DNA from: Aurantibacter sp042094015 | Lineage (GTDB): Bacteria; Bacteroidota; Bacteroidia; Flavobacteriales; Flavobacteriaceae | NCBI RefSeq assembly: GCF_042094015.1 | Contig: NZ_JBELDZ010000006.1 | Location: 1-54,560 of the forward strand | Direction: 5' to 3' | DNA length: 54,560 nucleotides | Notes under the pieces: generated by a model | Told to the model about the DNA's origin: nothing | Database searches by the model: none | The model's input: the letters and a program-made list of their open reading frames with translations, nothing else | Shown: positions 8,366 through 17,573 of the stretch, piece after piece | How the letters are laid out: each line of letters starts with the position of its first letter | How positions within the stretch are numbered: the stretch's first letter is position 1 | Translations under genes and position numbers: made by a program

Positions 8366-9838
8366 TTAATTTGTTTGTTTGTAGGCAGCTAAAGTTTTAT
8401 ATTTTTCCGATTTGTAAACACGTTCTATAATTGCAAATACTTTATTTTTTAATAAGAATCCTAGTAATCCAAAAAACACAACTAATATAAAACCAAAAGC
8501 TTCACCATATAAAAAATGTCCAGCAGCGTAAATTACCATTGGTAATAATAATTTAGGAATGGTTAATAATAAGGTTTTTACATTAAATGCTTTTTTGTCT
8601 CCAAATGCTTTTTTATTAGATGTTAAGTCTATTGGTGTTTTAATATAAGCTCCACCCCAAAGTACAATATGAGAATTTACTCCAATATTATAGATTGCTC
8701 CTGCTAAAACAGCTGCATAAGCTTGCCAACCAAAATACAAATAAAATGAAGCTAAAACGGTAGAAGCTATTGTGGCAATCACCATTAAATACCATTTAGA
8801 CTCTAAATACAGTCTGTATTTAATATTCTGACTCATTAATAACGGATAATAAGCACTATCCCAACTTGGCACAAATTGTCCAAAACTGAATAAAAACCCA
8901 CCAGAAATAAATATACCTGCAAAAATGCGCCAAAAAGGTCCATCATACATTTCTACTGCTCCAGTAAAAAAGAGTAAGCCATAAAATATAAAAACAACAC
9001 TCATTATTACTGTAGTTTTTGAACGCTTGTTTCGTTTTATTAATTTTATATCATTTTTTAAAAAGGTTGAAACGCTTCCGAAACGATCTAGCCAAGTCAT
9101 ATTATCTGTCTCGCCAATCTTTACTTTTGTTGCTAATCCAGCATCTAAATAAAAATGCTTTTTAAAATAGTTAAATGCCAATCTGTATAGAAACACAGCA
9201 AATACAATTGGAATTAATGCTAGGTATGGTTGATTATAGAAGGCTTCGAATATTTGAGATGTGTAAATAGTAATATCAAAAACATTAAAATACATTAGCG
9301 CACCTAAACTAGCGATTACAGATAATACACTGATAAAAACAACATCTTTACTGTTTACAAATATGTTAATAAAGTTGTTGCAATAAATAAGTGCCATTGC
9401 GCCTAAGTGCCAACCTATAACATTTAAACCATTGTGTCCTTCTATAATTAATACTACAGAAAACGGAATAAAGAAAAAAGCATGTAGTATGTTGAAAAAA
9501 GACACTATTGTTTTTCCTATTCCAAAGTGAATAATAGTATCTTTTTTAAGCGGTAAATATAGAAATGGTTTAATATTTACTACAGGCATTTTTTGCATAA
9601 AATAGCGAATTGCTATATCTACAACCACATAAAATATTAGAAATTGATTAACAACAACTAATGGGTCTTTTTTTAGTACTTTCTCTATTAAATAATATGC
9701 GCCAACGCCAATTCCTAAAAAACAGAGAATCATAAAAAACGCACCAATAGCCATTAAAATCTTTAGGGCTAGGTTTGTTTTAAAAGATGCAGATCTAATA
9801 AAAGATTTCCATTCTAAACTTATAAATTGCTTTATCAT
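8366..9838 (-). CDS. DUF5687-type ABC transporter membrane protein
   Basis: The 490-residue protein has about twelve hydrophobic segments. The N-terminal stretch MIKQFISLEWKSFIRSASF is typical of DUF5687 proteins, which in Bacteroidota always sit beside an ABC ATPase and probably serve as the permease. The ATPase gene follows four bases later. No extracytoplasmic enzyme domain is seen. Function beyond 'export-type permease' cannot be assigned. Confidence 0.85.
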   Translation of the reverse strand: MIKQFISLEWKSFIRSASFKTNLALKILMAIGAFFMILCFLGIGVGAYYLIEKVLKKDPLVVVNQFLIFYVVVDIAIRYFMQKMPVVNIKPFLYLPLKKDTIIHFGIGKTIVSFFNILHAFFFIPFSVVLIIEGHNGLNVIGWHLGAMALIYCNNFINIFVNSKDVVFISVLSVIASLGALMYFNVFDITIYTSQIFEAFYNQPYLALIPIVFAVFLYRLAFNYFKKHFYLDAGLATKVKIGETDNMTWLDRFGSVSTFLKNDIKLIKRNKRSKTTVIMSVVFIFYGLLFFTGAVEMYDGPFWRIFAGIFISGGFLFSFGQFVPSWDSAYYPLLMSQNIKYRLYLESKWYLMVIATIASTVLASFYLYFGWQAYAAVLAGAIYNIGVNSHIVLWGGAYIKTPIDLTSNKKAFGDKKAFNVKTLLLTIPKLLLPMVIYAAGHFLYGEAFGFILVVFFGLLGFLLKNKVFAIIERVYKSEKYKTLAAYKQTN

Positions 9839-9876
9839 TTAAGTTGAAGTTTTTTAGTCTTAAAACATTTGTCTTA

Positions 9877-9884
9877 CAAAGTTA
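9877..9884 (-). promoter_or_regulatory. -7 promoter element for the ABC exporter operon
   Basis: CAAAGTTA on the plus strand reads TAACTTTG on the minus strand, an exact TANNTTTG match 38 bases before the DUF5687 start. No TTG -33 element was found at the expected distance. Confidence 0.45.
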
Positions 9885-10010
9885 CATTTTGTTACATAGA
9901 ATATTCTGAATAAATCTTTTTTAACAATTTTTATGAGTTTTCATATAAACGATCAACTCTTAAGTCTGTATTTTATGACAAAAATCAGTATGCAATACAA
10001 TTAGCTTCAC

Positions 10011-10018
10011 TATTTTTG
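10011..10018 (+). promoter_or_regulatory. -7 promoter element for the PaaE-like gene
   Basis: TATTTTTG matches TANNTTTG and lies 14 bases before the start codon at 10033, so the leader would be very short. No -33 TTG is visible upstream. Confidence 0.45.
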
Positions 10019-10032
10019 TAAAAAAATTAAAA

Positions 10033-11085
10033 ATGGCACAATTTAATACGCTAAACATAAAATCTATAAATAAGGAAACAAACAAAGCAGTAACTTTAAG
10101 TTTTGTTGTTCCTAGTCATTTAGCTTCTCAATATACTTTTATTGCTGGACAATATATTACGCTTAAAACAACTGTTAATGGTGAAGAAATTAGAAGAGAT
10201 TACTCCTTATGTTCATCTCCAAAAAGTGGCGAATTAAAAGTAGGAATTAAAGCTATAGAAAATGGTTTGTTTTCAAATTATGCCAATTCTAACCTTGAAG
10301 CTGGTGATACATTAGAAGTCTCTACTCCACAAGGACGCTTTAAATTTGAACCAAACACTACAAAAACCAGAAGTATTGCTGCTTTTGCCGCAGGTAGCGG
10401 AATAACACCAGTTTTAAGTATTGCAAAATCTATATTAGAAGAAGAACCAAATAGTAAATTTGTTTTAGTTTATGGAAATAAAAACATAGCAGAAACTATG
10501 TTTTTACAAGAGCTTTTAGATTTACACCATAAATATAAAGAACGTTTTCATATTCAATTTTTATACAGTCAAAGTGAAGAGTCTAATGCTATTTTTGGGA
10601 GAATTGAAGAAAGTACTGTAAACCTAATTGTTAAAAATAAGTTTAAACACGTTGCTTTTGATTCCTTTTATCTTTGCGGACCAGAAGGAATGATTTATAC
10701 TGTAACCGATGTTTTAAAGTCTTATGATATAGCTGAAGATAAAATCTATTTTGAATTATTTAAAGCTGCAAAAAACACAGCTAAAAACGATGTTAGCGCA
10801 ACTGGAGAAACACAAATAACAGTTATTGTAGACGACGAAGAAGAAACCTTTTCTATGTCTCAAAAAAATACCATTTTAGAAGCTGCTATAGAAAAAGATC
10901 TAGACGCACCATATTCTTGCCAAGGCGGAATTTGCAGCAGTTGTATTGCTCGTGTTAAAGAAGGAACTGCTGAAATGCGACAAAATTCTATTTTAACTGA
11001 TGCCGAAGTTGCAGAAGGTTTAATTATTACCTGCCAAGCACATCCTACTAGTACAACAATAATAGTTGATTATGATGATGTTTAG
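10033..11085 (+). CDS. PaaE-like flavin and 2Fe-2S oxidoreductase
   Basis: The 350 residues form three modules. An FAD-binding barrel has RRDYSLCSSP near residue 56-66. An NAD(P)-binding domain has AAGSGITPVLS near 117-127. A C-terminal plant-type 2Fe-2S ferredoxin domain has its ligands at Cys296, Cys301, Cys304 and Cys334. This layout is that of PaaE, the reductase of phenylacetyl-CoA epoxidase, and of similar electron-transfer reductases. No paaABCD genes are nearby, so its electron acceptor is unknown. It is transcribed alone, divergent from the ABC exporter. Family is sure; the partner is not. Confidence 0.88.
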   Translation: MAQFNTLNIKSINKETNKAVTLSFVVPSHLASQYTFIAGQYITLKTTVNGEEIRRDYSLCSSPKSGELKVGIKAIENGLFSNYANSNLEAGDTLEVSTPQGRFKFEPNTTKTRSIAAFAAGSGITPVLSIAKSILEEEPNSKFVLVYGNKNIAETMFLQELLDLHHKYKERFHIQFLYSQSEESNAIFGRIEESTVNLIVKNKFKHVAFDSFYLCGPEGMIYTVTDVLKSYDIAEDKIYFELFKAAKNTAKNDVSATGETQITVIVDDEEETFSMSQKNTILEAAIEKDLDAPYSCQGGICSSCIARVKEGTAEMRQNSILTDAEVAEGLIITCQAHPTSTTIIVDYDDV

Positions 11086-11098
11086 AGTGTAATAAACT

Positions 11099-11130
11099 GA
11101 ATAAAAAAAGCGGTTTTATAGCACTTTTTC
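11099..11130. terminator. possible weak bidirectional terminator
   Basis: A-rich AAAAAAAGC and GCACTTTTT flank a short loop between the convergent PaaE-like and AraC-type genes. It overlaps the stop codon of the latter. The stem is short and has a bulge. Confidence 0.3.
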
Positions 11131-12177
11131 TTTTTTATATTGAGATGGCGTTAATCCTGTATACTTTTTAAAAAATGTGTTAAAACCAGATTTAGAATTA
11201 AATCCTGATAGTCCTCCAATAGCTTCAATAGTATATTGGTTATAGTCTTTATCTACCAATATTTTTTTTGCAAACTCTATTCGGTGTTCGTTTATAAAGT
11301 TAGAGAAGTTTTTATCGTACTTTTTATTAATTAAATACGACATGTATTTTTCATTAGAATCTATCTGTGTGGCTAATAATTTAACCGTAAGCTTGGGGTT
11401 TAAAAATACTTTATCTTCCAAAATAGCCTTTTCTAATTTATTGTTTAATTCTTCTAAATCAAACTGAAAATCACTATTTTCATCTATGTTCAATAAATTA
11501 CTTTTTTTAAACACTTTATAGAGTATCCAATAGGAAAAAACAAAGTAAAAAAGATAGTAACCTTTTAAAAATGATTTAAATAGTGAGTCTGGTAAAATAT
11601 AATTTTGAAAAACCCATATAACAATATACAAATCGTATAAAAGCACAAAAACAAGTAAAAAATCTTCTGTACTTTTAGGTTTTATAAAGCGGCTAAATTT
11701 TATAGGTTTTAATTTTTTAAATGATAAGTAACTAAAATAAACAGTTGTTATGGGAAATATAAATAATATGGTAATATAATTAACATAAGTCATTACATTT
11801 TCCACCACTTCATAAGTGAAATTCTCTTCATCTTTTTGAACTCCAAAATAAATAACACAAAATGTATTTACAATAAATAAAGTAGCTGGCAAATAATAAC
11901 TTCTTTTATCAAAAGGCTTTACTTCTAAAGAACTAAATACAATATGATACAAGACTGGAGGTAATAATGTCAAGATTACAAAAAACATTAAAGAAACCGT
12001 ATATATTATAGGTTCTATTAAAATTTCATTATAATCTGCAGAAACAATTAAACAAGCAAAAAGCAAAAACCATAAAAAGTAGAAAGCTAATTCCACTCTT
12101 GATTTTAACTTTTTTATGCAGTGATATAAAGAAATTAAAAAAACTATAAATGATATACAAATAATTGCGTTTTTCAC
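11116..12177 (-). CDS. membrane-anchored AraC-family transcription regulator
   Basis: The 353-residue protein has about seven N-terminal membrane helices (residues 1-225) and then a cytoplasmic AraC-type double helix-turn-helix domain. The first helix-turn-helix is around LLATQIDSNEKYMSYLINKK and the second around GGLSGFNSKSGFNTFFKK, with the usual closing GLTPSQYKKE. Such fusions are common in Flavobacteria and may sense a membrane or outside signal, but the ligand is unknown. It is divergent from the tail-fibre-like gene with a 128-base gap, so that gene is a possible target by position only. Confidence 0.88.
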   Translation of the reverse strand: MKNAIICISFIVFLISLYHCIKKLKSRVELAFYFLWFLLFACLIVSADYNEILIEPIIYTVSLMFFVILTLLPPVLYHIVFSSLEVKPFDKRSYYLPATLFIVNTFCVIYFGVQKDEENFTYEVVENVMTYVNYITILFIFPITTVYFSYLSFKKLKPIKFSRFIKPKSTEDFLLVFVLLYDLYIVIWVFQNYILPDSLFKSFLKGYYLFYFVFSYWILYKVFKKSNLLNIDENSDFQFDLEELNNKLEKAILEDKVFLNPKLTVKLLATQIDSNEKYMSYLINKKYDKNFSNFINEHRIEFAKKILVDKDYNQYTIEAIGGLSGFNSKSGFNTFFKKYTGLTPSQYKKEKVL

Positions 12178-12199
12178 TCAAAACCACATTTTAGAAGTT

Positions 12200-12207
12200 C
12201 AAATTTA
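12200..12207 (-). promoter_or_regulatory. -7 promoter element for the AraC-type gene
   Basis: CAAATTTA reads TAAATTTG on the minus strand, an exact TANNTTTG match 22 bases before the start codon. No -33 element was found. Confidence 0.4.
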
Positions 12208-12271
12208 AGGAAAATAGTATTAATTCTGTAATCTTGAACCTACTATATTAAAGATGTGCTAACAATACATT

Positions 12272-12279
12272 TAAATTTG
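12272..12279 (+). promoter_or_regulatory. -7 promoter element for the tail-fibre-like gene
   Basis: TAAATTTG matches TANNTTTG and lies 26 bases before the start at 12306. No -33 TTG lies within the usual distance. Confidence 0.4.
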
Positions 12280-12305
12280 AGTTTAAAGAATTAATCTTTA
12301 AAATT

Positions 12306-14036
12306 ATGAAGACAATTTATTATTACACACTTTTAGTTTTTTTAACAATTACCATGTCAAATGCACAAGTTGGAATAGGAACAACAAATCCTGATGCTAC
12401 ACTGCACATTGTTGGAACAACAGTTCCGGGAAGCGTTGGTGGGCTAGTAGAGTTACTAAACGAAGATTTTACAGGCTACACTGTTGTAGAAAATAATTCT
12501 AGTACTGGCTGTACTGTAGATGGTTGGGAGAATACTACTACTGGAGATGCTAACGTAAATTGTACTTCTTGTTCAGGTAATTGGCTATATATAGACTCAG
12601 ACGAAAGTGGATGTACTCAAAACGCTACAGCTATAATAAATCTTACAACTTCTCCAACCAACACAACAATAGATATAAGTTTTGACTATAGATATAATAA
12701 CTTTGGAGCATCGGGAGATTCTTTTAGGGTTTATTTATACAACAACACTTTAAGCTCACAGCAAGGTGCAAATTTAATTAATACCACAGCAGATGCTAAT
12801 ACAAGCTATTCTAGCTCTATTACGGTAATTGCAAGTAACTCTTACTCTTTAAGATTTGAGTATAATGGTACTTTTGATTATGGTGCAAGTTTAGATAATG
12901 TCTTAGTGACAGAAACTTCAGTAGCTTCTGCAGGAGCCTATACTTTTAGATTAGAAGATGGGCAACAACAAGATGGTTATGTTATGACAAGTGATGCAAA
13001 TGGTAACGCAACTTGGATGGCTCCATCTGGTGGCGGAGGTTCTGGAACAGATAGTCAAACATTAAGTATATCTGGAAATGATTTAACTATATCTAATGGA
13101 AATACTGTTACAATTCCTTCTTCTGGCGGCGGAACTTATTCTTTTGAAAATGGAATTACAGAGTCTGGTGGAACTGTACGATTAGGTGGAGCATTAACAC
13201 AAGCTACATATATCGATTTAAATTCTCGTGATTTATATTTTGAAGGTACAGGAACTGGTGATATTACTTTTGAAGACAACTCTGGTCAACCACAAATGAC
13301 AACTAATTTCTCCGAAGGCTATACCAATTTTGGGGCTGGTGGTGCTTTTGTAGACTCTGATGATGGTACTAGTTTTTCAGATACTTTTGGCGGTGGCCCT
13401 TTTACTAAAGAATTTGTTTTAGGGGCATATAATGGTTCTTCTGGTGGAACATCAATCGCTCTTGGCTCTATAGAGTATGTTGTTGATGGAACTAACGAAT
13501 TGTTTTATGAAGGTGGAGGTTTTAGTCCAATGGATGATTTTAGCTCAGATTTAGGAGCAGATCCTTTTTCTGGAACAACTAGACGTTGGGACGATGTTTT
13601 TGCAGACGATTTTATTACACCAACAAACACTTACTCTAGAACATCTGGAAAACTCTCAACAACCAAAGACCTAAATAAAGGTTTATCTATATTAATGCAA
13701 TTAAAACCTATTAGTTATAAAGATCAAATGACTATTAAGGGAAAAGCAATCCCAGAAAACACCAAGGAAGATAAATTAGGTTTTTATGTTGAGGAATTAT
13801 TAAATGTATTACCAGAAGCTGTTAAAACATCTGATTGGGTAAGCTTAGATGAGTCAGGAAACAAAACGCATATTGTTTACAATAAGCCATCAGGAATTAA
13901 GTTTACACAAATTATTCCAGTGACTGTTAAAGCAATTCAAGAACAGCAAGAACAAGTTGAAGATTTAAAATCTGAAGTTGAGGAGTTAAAAAAACAAATA
14001 CAAGAATTAAGAGATTTAATTAATGCTAAAAAGTAG
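12306..14036 (+). CDS. secreted tail-fibre-domain protein with an inserted beta-sandwich-like domain
   Basis: The 576-residue protein has a signal peptide (about residues 1-20, ending SNAQ) and the opening VGIGTTNPDATLHI common to Bacteroidota tail-fibre-domain proteins. Residues about 45-205 look like an inserted Ser/Thr/Asn-rich beta domain with several cysteines (CTVDGW, NCTSCSGNW). The usual RLEDGQQQDGYVMTSDANGNATW segment then resumes, followed by glycine-rich beta stretches. A C-terminal peptidase S74/intramolecular chaperone-like region has LKPISYKD and LPEAV, and a heptad coiled coil ends the protein (about 540-573). It probably trimerises at the cell surface. It converges on the GT9 gene with only three bases between stops. 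Confidence 0.8.
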   Translation: MKTIYYYTLLVFLTITMSNAQVGIGTTNPDATLHIVGTTVPGSVGGLVELLNEDFTGYTVVENNSSTGCTVDGWENTTTGDANVNCTSCSGNWLYIDSDESGCTQNATAIINLTTSPTNTTIDISFDYRYNNFGASGDSFRVYLYNNTLSSQQGANLINTTADANTSYSSSITVIASNSYSLRFEYNGTFDYGASLDNVLVTETSVASAGAYTFRLEDGQQQDGYVMTSDANGNATWMAPSGGGGSGTDSQTLSISGNDLTISNGNTVTIPSSGGGTYSFENGITESGGTVRLGGALTQATYIDLNSRDLYFEGTGTGDITFEDNSGQPQMTTNFSEGYTNFGAGGAFVDSDDGTSFSDTFGGGPFTKEFVLGAYNGSSGGTSIALGSIEYVVDGTNELFYEGGGFSPMDDFSSDLGADPFSGTTRRWDDVFADDFITPTNTYSRTSGKLSTTKDLNKGLSILMQLKPISYKDQMTIKGKAIPENTKEDKLGFYVEELLNVLPEAVKTSDWVSLDESGNKTHIVYNKPSGIKFTQIIPVTVKAIQEQQEQVEDLKSEVEELKKQIQELRDLINAKK

Positions 14037-14039
14037 AGT

Positions 14040-15056
14040 TTAAATTAAAGATTTGATTTTTTCTAAAACCGTTATTGGACTAATTGTTCCAGCAACGGTT
14101 TTATAATTTTCAGGATACTTATTACCATAAATACTTGTTGGTATTAAAGGAAAATTTTCTCTGTTTGGAATTAATTGATGTTCTATTGGTTGATTAAAAG
14201 GTGTAAAACCTGAAAATGGATGTGTATTTCCCCAAATAGTAACCACTTTTACACCAAACATAGCTGCTAAATGTCCGTTACCAGAATCCATACTTAGCAT
14301 TAATTTTAAATTAGATATAATTGCGAGTTCATCTTTAAAAGTAAACTCACCAACCATATTATAGACATTAGCATTGTTTTTTTCAAACAAGCTTAATTGT
14401 TCTTTTTCTTTATTTCCACCACCAAATAATAAGACATTGTAATCTTGACTTAAAAACTTAATAACCTCTGCTATTTTATCTAAAGGATACATTTTAGACT
14501 CATATTGTGCAAAAGGAGCAATACCAATTAATGGTTTAGTTATATCTATTTTTAATATTGAAAATAAAAGAGGAAAGGCTTCTGGTTTTGGATATTCTAG
14601 TTTAGATAAATCTAATTTAAACCCTAATTTTCTAAACACATCTGCGTAGCGCTCATGAGAAGTTTTTAGTTGTTTAAATTGTTTACCGTTAACAAGTGCT
14701 TTTTTTTCTTTTCTACCTTTATCTATTTGTTTAAAAGTCTTCCCTAAGAAAAAACACTTCAAGATATTTGTACGTAAAACATTATGTAAATCTGCTACTT
14801 CAGTAATTTCTAAAGCTTTTAATTCTTTAGATAATTTATAAACACCTAAAACACCTTTATGTTTTCCTTTTAGATCCACTTTAAAAACAGATACATTTGG
14901 CAAACCTTTAAATAAAGGTGCAAAAAATGGTCGTGTTAAAACAGTGAGTTTTACTTTAGAGTTTTGTAACATAAATGCACGTAGCACAGGTACAGAAATA
15001 GCAACGTCTCCCATTGCTGAGAGACGTATAACTAAAATATGTTTTTGTTTTGGCAT
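14040..15056 (-). CDS. glycosyltransferase family 9 (heptosyltransferase-like)
   Basis: The 338-residue protein is a GT-B fold transferase. The N-terminus HILVIRLSAMGDVAISVPVL and the late segment MDSGNGHLAAMFGVKVVTIWG are hallmarks of GT9, the family of lipopolysaccharide heptosyltransferases. It probably adds a sugar to the lipopolysaccharide core at the inner face of the inner membrane, but the sugar cannot be told. DUF4254 lies 11 bases upstream in the same direction, a pairing that recurs in Bacteroidota. Confidence 0.9.
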   Translation of the reverse strand: MPKQKHILVIRLSAMGDVAISVPVLRAFMLQNSKVKLTVLTRPFFAPLFKGLPNVSVFKVDLKGKHKGVLGVYKLSKELKALEITEVADLHNVLRTNILKCFFLGKTFKQIDKGRKEKKALVNGKQFKQLKTSHERYADVFRKLGFKLDLSKLEYPKPEAFPLLFSILKIDITKPLIGIAPFAQYESKMYPLDKIAEVIKFLSQDYNVLLFGGGNKEKEQLSLFEKNNANVYNMVGEFTFKDELAIISNLKLMLSMDSGNGHLAAMFGVKVVTIWGNTHPFSGFTPFNQPIEHQLIPNRENFPLIPTSIYGNKYPENYKTVAGTISPITVLEKIKSLI

Positions 15057-15067
15057 TAAAACCCTGC

Positions 15068-15679
15068 TTATTTCTGACCTCTTAATACTGGATTAAGTTC
15101 ATCATCATTATACATTTTCATTTGCTTATATACTTTCATATATTTATCGCCAGATTCAATATCTGAAACTAAATCTTCTATAGCAGTACTTAAATCTACA
15201 CGTTGCTCTAATAAAATATTTAACTTTGCTTGACAAGCAGAAATATGAGAATCAGAAGCGTCTTTTCGCTCTACTTCTTCATTCATATGGTAAATTTTAA
15301 GAGCTAAAATTGATAATCTATCTATTGCCCAAGCTGGACTTTCAGAATTAATTTTAGCTGATTCTTTTGGAGTAACATCTTTATATTTCTCTAAAAAATA
15401 ACTATCTATAAACTCCACCATATCTGTTCTATCCTGGTTAGAAGCATCAATCTGCCTTTTTAAAGTGATAGCTGCAATAGGATCTATTTGTGGATCTCTA
15501 ATAATATCTTCGTAATGCCATTGTACCGTATCTATCCAACATTTTCTGTATAATAAATGGGCTATTAAATCGTCGGTTTTATCATATTTATTTGTAAAAC
15601 TTTGATCTACGGTATTTACAACGTGATATGTTGTAATAACATCTTGAAAAATAGCATTTGCTTTTTGCGTAAAAATCAT
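15068..15679 (-). CDS. DUF4254 family protein
   Basis: The 203-residue protein is mostly helical and charged, with no signal peptide or membrane helix. The N-terminus and the segments LIAHLLYRKCWIDTVQWHYED and AWAIDRLSILALKIYHM match my memory of DUF4254, a Bacteroidota family of unknown function. The GT9 gene follows after 11 bases. A role with surface polysaccharide synthesis is inferred only from that neighbour. Confidence 0.82.
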   Translation of the reverse strand: MIFTQKANAIFQDVITTYHVVNTVDQSFTNKYDKTDDLIAHLLYRKCWIDTVQWHYEDIIRDPQIDPIAAITLKRQIDASNQDRTDMVEFIDSYFLEKYKDVTPKESAKINSESPAWAIDRLSILALKIYHMNEEVERKDASDSHISACQAKLNILLEQRVDLSTAIEDLVSDIESGDKYMKVYKQMKMYNDDELNPVLRGQK

Positions 15680-15813
15680 TTGTTTAATTTTATAGCTGTA
15701 AAGATACTTTAAAAATAAGACATCTCACAACTAGAAAAACAGCTTAAAATTTAACAGTTCAAGTTATTAACATCGGCAATCTCAACACTCTTTTAAATTA
15801 TCTTTACAAACGT

Positions 15814-17064
15814 ATGTATGCTTTAGTTGATTGTAATAATTTTTACGCCTCGTGCGAACGGGTTTTTAATCCAAACCTAATAGGAAAACCTGTCGCTATT
15901 CTTAGTAATAACGATGGTTGCGTTATTGCACGAAGTGATGAGGCTAAAGCACTAAATTTACCAATGGGTGCACCTATTTTTAAATGGGAACAATTTTGTA
16001 AAATAAATAAAATAGAAATATTATCGTCTAACTATCCTTTGTATGGTGATATGAGTCATCGTGTAATGTCTATTCTAAAACAATTCACTCCAAATCTAGA
16101 GGTCTATAGTATAGACGAATCTTTTTTAGAACTTAAAGGCTTTCAAAATTACAACTTAACAAATTATGGAACACAAATAAGAAGCCGTGTGTTAAAATGG
16201 ACTGGTATTCCAACGTCTGTTGGTATTGCACCAACCAAAGGTTTATCTAAAATTGCTAATAAAATTGCTCGAAAAAGTAAATCTGGTGTTTGTATTATTG
16301 ATACAAACGATAAACGTATTAAAGCTTTAAAGTGGATTAAAATTGAATCTGTTTGGGGGATTGGAAATAGGTTAAGCAAACGCTTAAAACAAAAAGGTTG
16401 TGTTACGGCTTTCGATTTTACACAAATTCCAGAAGTCATTATTAAAAAAGAATTTTCTGTTATAGAAGCAAGATTGCATCGTGATTTAAATGGTGTTGAA
16501 ACATTAAAGTTGGAAAATAATCATCAGGATAAAAAAATGATTGCCACTACACGAAGTTTTAAAGGTACGTTAAAAAACCCAAGCGATATTAAAGAACGTA
16601 TGTCTACATTTGCATCACATTGTGCACAAAAACTACGAAAGCAAAAATCCAACTGCCATAGTATAATTGTAATATTACGTAGTAATAGATTCGATAAAAA
16701 CGGAAGACAACACGGTGAAAGTAGAGTTATAAATTTGGCCACACCAACCAACTCATCTTTGGTTATTAGTAAAGCTGCAGTAACCGTAGTTGCACAAATG
16801 ATTAAGAAAGATATAGATTACAAAAAAGCAGGTGTTATAGTAACTGGCATTATACCAGCCAACAGTTACCAGTTAAATTTATTCGAAAAAGATAACAGTA
16901 AACACATTCCTTTAATGGACTGTATAGATAGTTTGAACAAAAAATATGGTACCTTTAAAATTAAATTAGGTAATCAAGATTTACAACGTACTTGGAAAAT
17001 GAAACAAGAACGTTTATCGCCTAAATACACCACAAACATTAACGATATAATTGTTGTAAAATGA
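15814..17064 (+). CDS. umuC: Y-family DNA polymerase V catalytic subunit UmuC
   Basis: UmuC copies past damaged bases at the cost of errors. The 416 residues match the family length. The palm begins MYALVDCNNFYASCERVF and holds the metal-binding YSIDESFLEL motif near residue 100-109. A helix-hairpin-helix region (WGIGNRLSKRLKQKG) and the little-finger domain follow, and a C-terminal DUF4113 region (DSLNKKYGTFKIKLG) closes the protein. Its stop overlaps the umuD start by four bases. The upstream TATCTTTA at 15798-15805 resembles a -7 element ending in A instead of G. I saw no recognisable LexA box. Confidence 0.95.
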   Translation: MYALVDCNNFYASCERVFNPNLIGKPVAILSNNDGCVIARSDEAKALNLPMGAPIFKWEQFCKINKIEILSSNYPLYGDMSHRVMSILKQFTPNLEVYSIDESFLELKGFQNYNLTNYGTQIRSRVLKWTGIPTSVGIAPTKGLSKIANKIARKSKSGVCIIDTNDKRIKALKWIKIESVWGIGNRLSKRLKQKGCVTAFDFTQIPEVIIKKEFSVIEARLHRDLNGVETLKLENNHQDKKMIATTRSFKGTLKNPSDIKERMSTFASHCAQKLRKQKSNCHSIIVILRSNRFDKNGRQHGESRVINLATPTNSSLVISKAAVTVVAQMIKKDIDYKKAGVIVTGIIPANSYQLNLFEKDNSKHIPLMDCIDSLNKKYGTFKIKLGNQDLQRTWKMKQERLSPKYTTNINDIIVVK

Positions 17065-17501
17065 TAGCACATAAATCTGGAAGTTTAACTTTTTTTACGC
17101 CCGAAACTATAGATGGCGCATCAGCTCAGTTTTTTGACACTGGAATTTCAGCTGGATTTCCTTCACCTGCAGAAGATTTTACAGAAAATAGATTGTCTTT
17201 AGACGATGAGTTGGTAAAAAACAAAGAGGCAACATTTTACGCAAGAGTTAGCGGACAATCTATGATTGGCGCAGGTTTAGATGATAACGATTTATTAGTT
17301 ATAGATCGTAGCTTAGAACCTATTAACAATAAAATAGCGGTATGTTTTCTAGATGGGGAATTTACAGTAAAGCGTTTACGTGTAGATAAACAAGGGATTT
17401 GGTTACAACCAGAAAACCCTGATTATCCTATTATAAAAATTACACAAGATAATAACTTTTTAATTTGGGGCATTGTAACCAACGTAATTAAAAAAGTATA
17501 A
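17061..17501 (+). CDS. umuD: UmuD-type self-cleaving subunit of DNA polymerase V
   Basis: The 146-residue LexA/UmuD-fold protein should cleave itself at Ala31-Gly32 (ISAGFPSP). The catalytic Ser67 lies in SGQSM and the Lys104 in TVKRL; their 37-residue spacing equals that of E. coli UmuD (Ser60, Lys97). Cleaved UmuD then joins UmuC for lesion bypass. There is no N-terminal DNA-binding domain, so it is not LexA itself. It starts four bases inside umuC, giving the order umuC-umuD. Confidence 0.94.
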   Translation: MIAHKSGSLTFFTPETIDGASAQFFDTGISAGFPSPAEDFTENRLSLDDELVKNKEATFYARVSGQSMIGAGLDDNDLLVIDRSLEPINNKIAVCFLDGEFTVKRLRVDKQGIWLQPENPDYPIIKITQDNNFLIWGIVTNVIKKV

Positions 17502-17517
17502 AACTTATATTCCTAAA

Positions 17518-17552
17518 ACAAAAAACGCAAAGCTAAGCTTTGCGTTTTTTGT
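17518..17552. terminator. bidirectional terminator between umuD and atpC
   Basis: A perfect 16-base stem (17518-17533 with 17537-17552) around a three-base TAA loop has a GC-rich core (GCAAAGC) and A/T runs at both ends. It can stop umuCD on the plus strand and atpDC on the minus strand. Confidence 0.92.
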
Positions 17553-17573
17553 AATATATAACAAGTAATTTAT

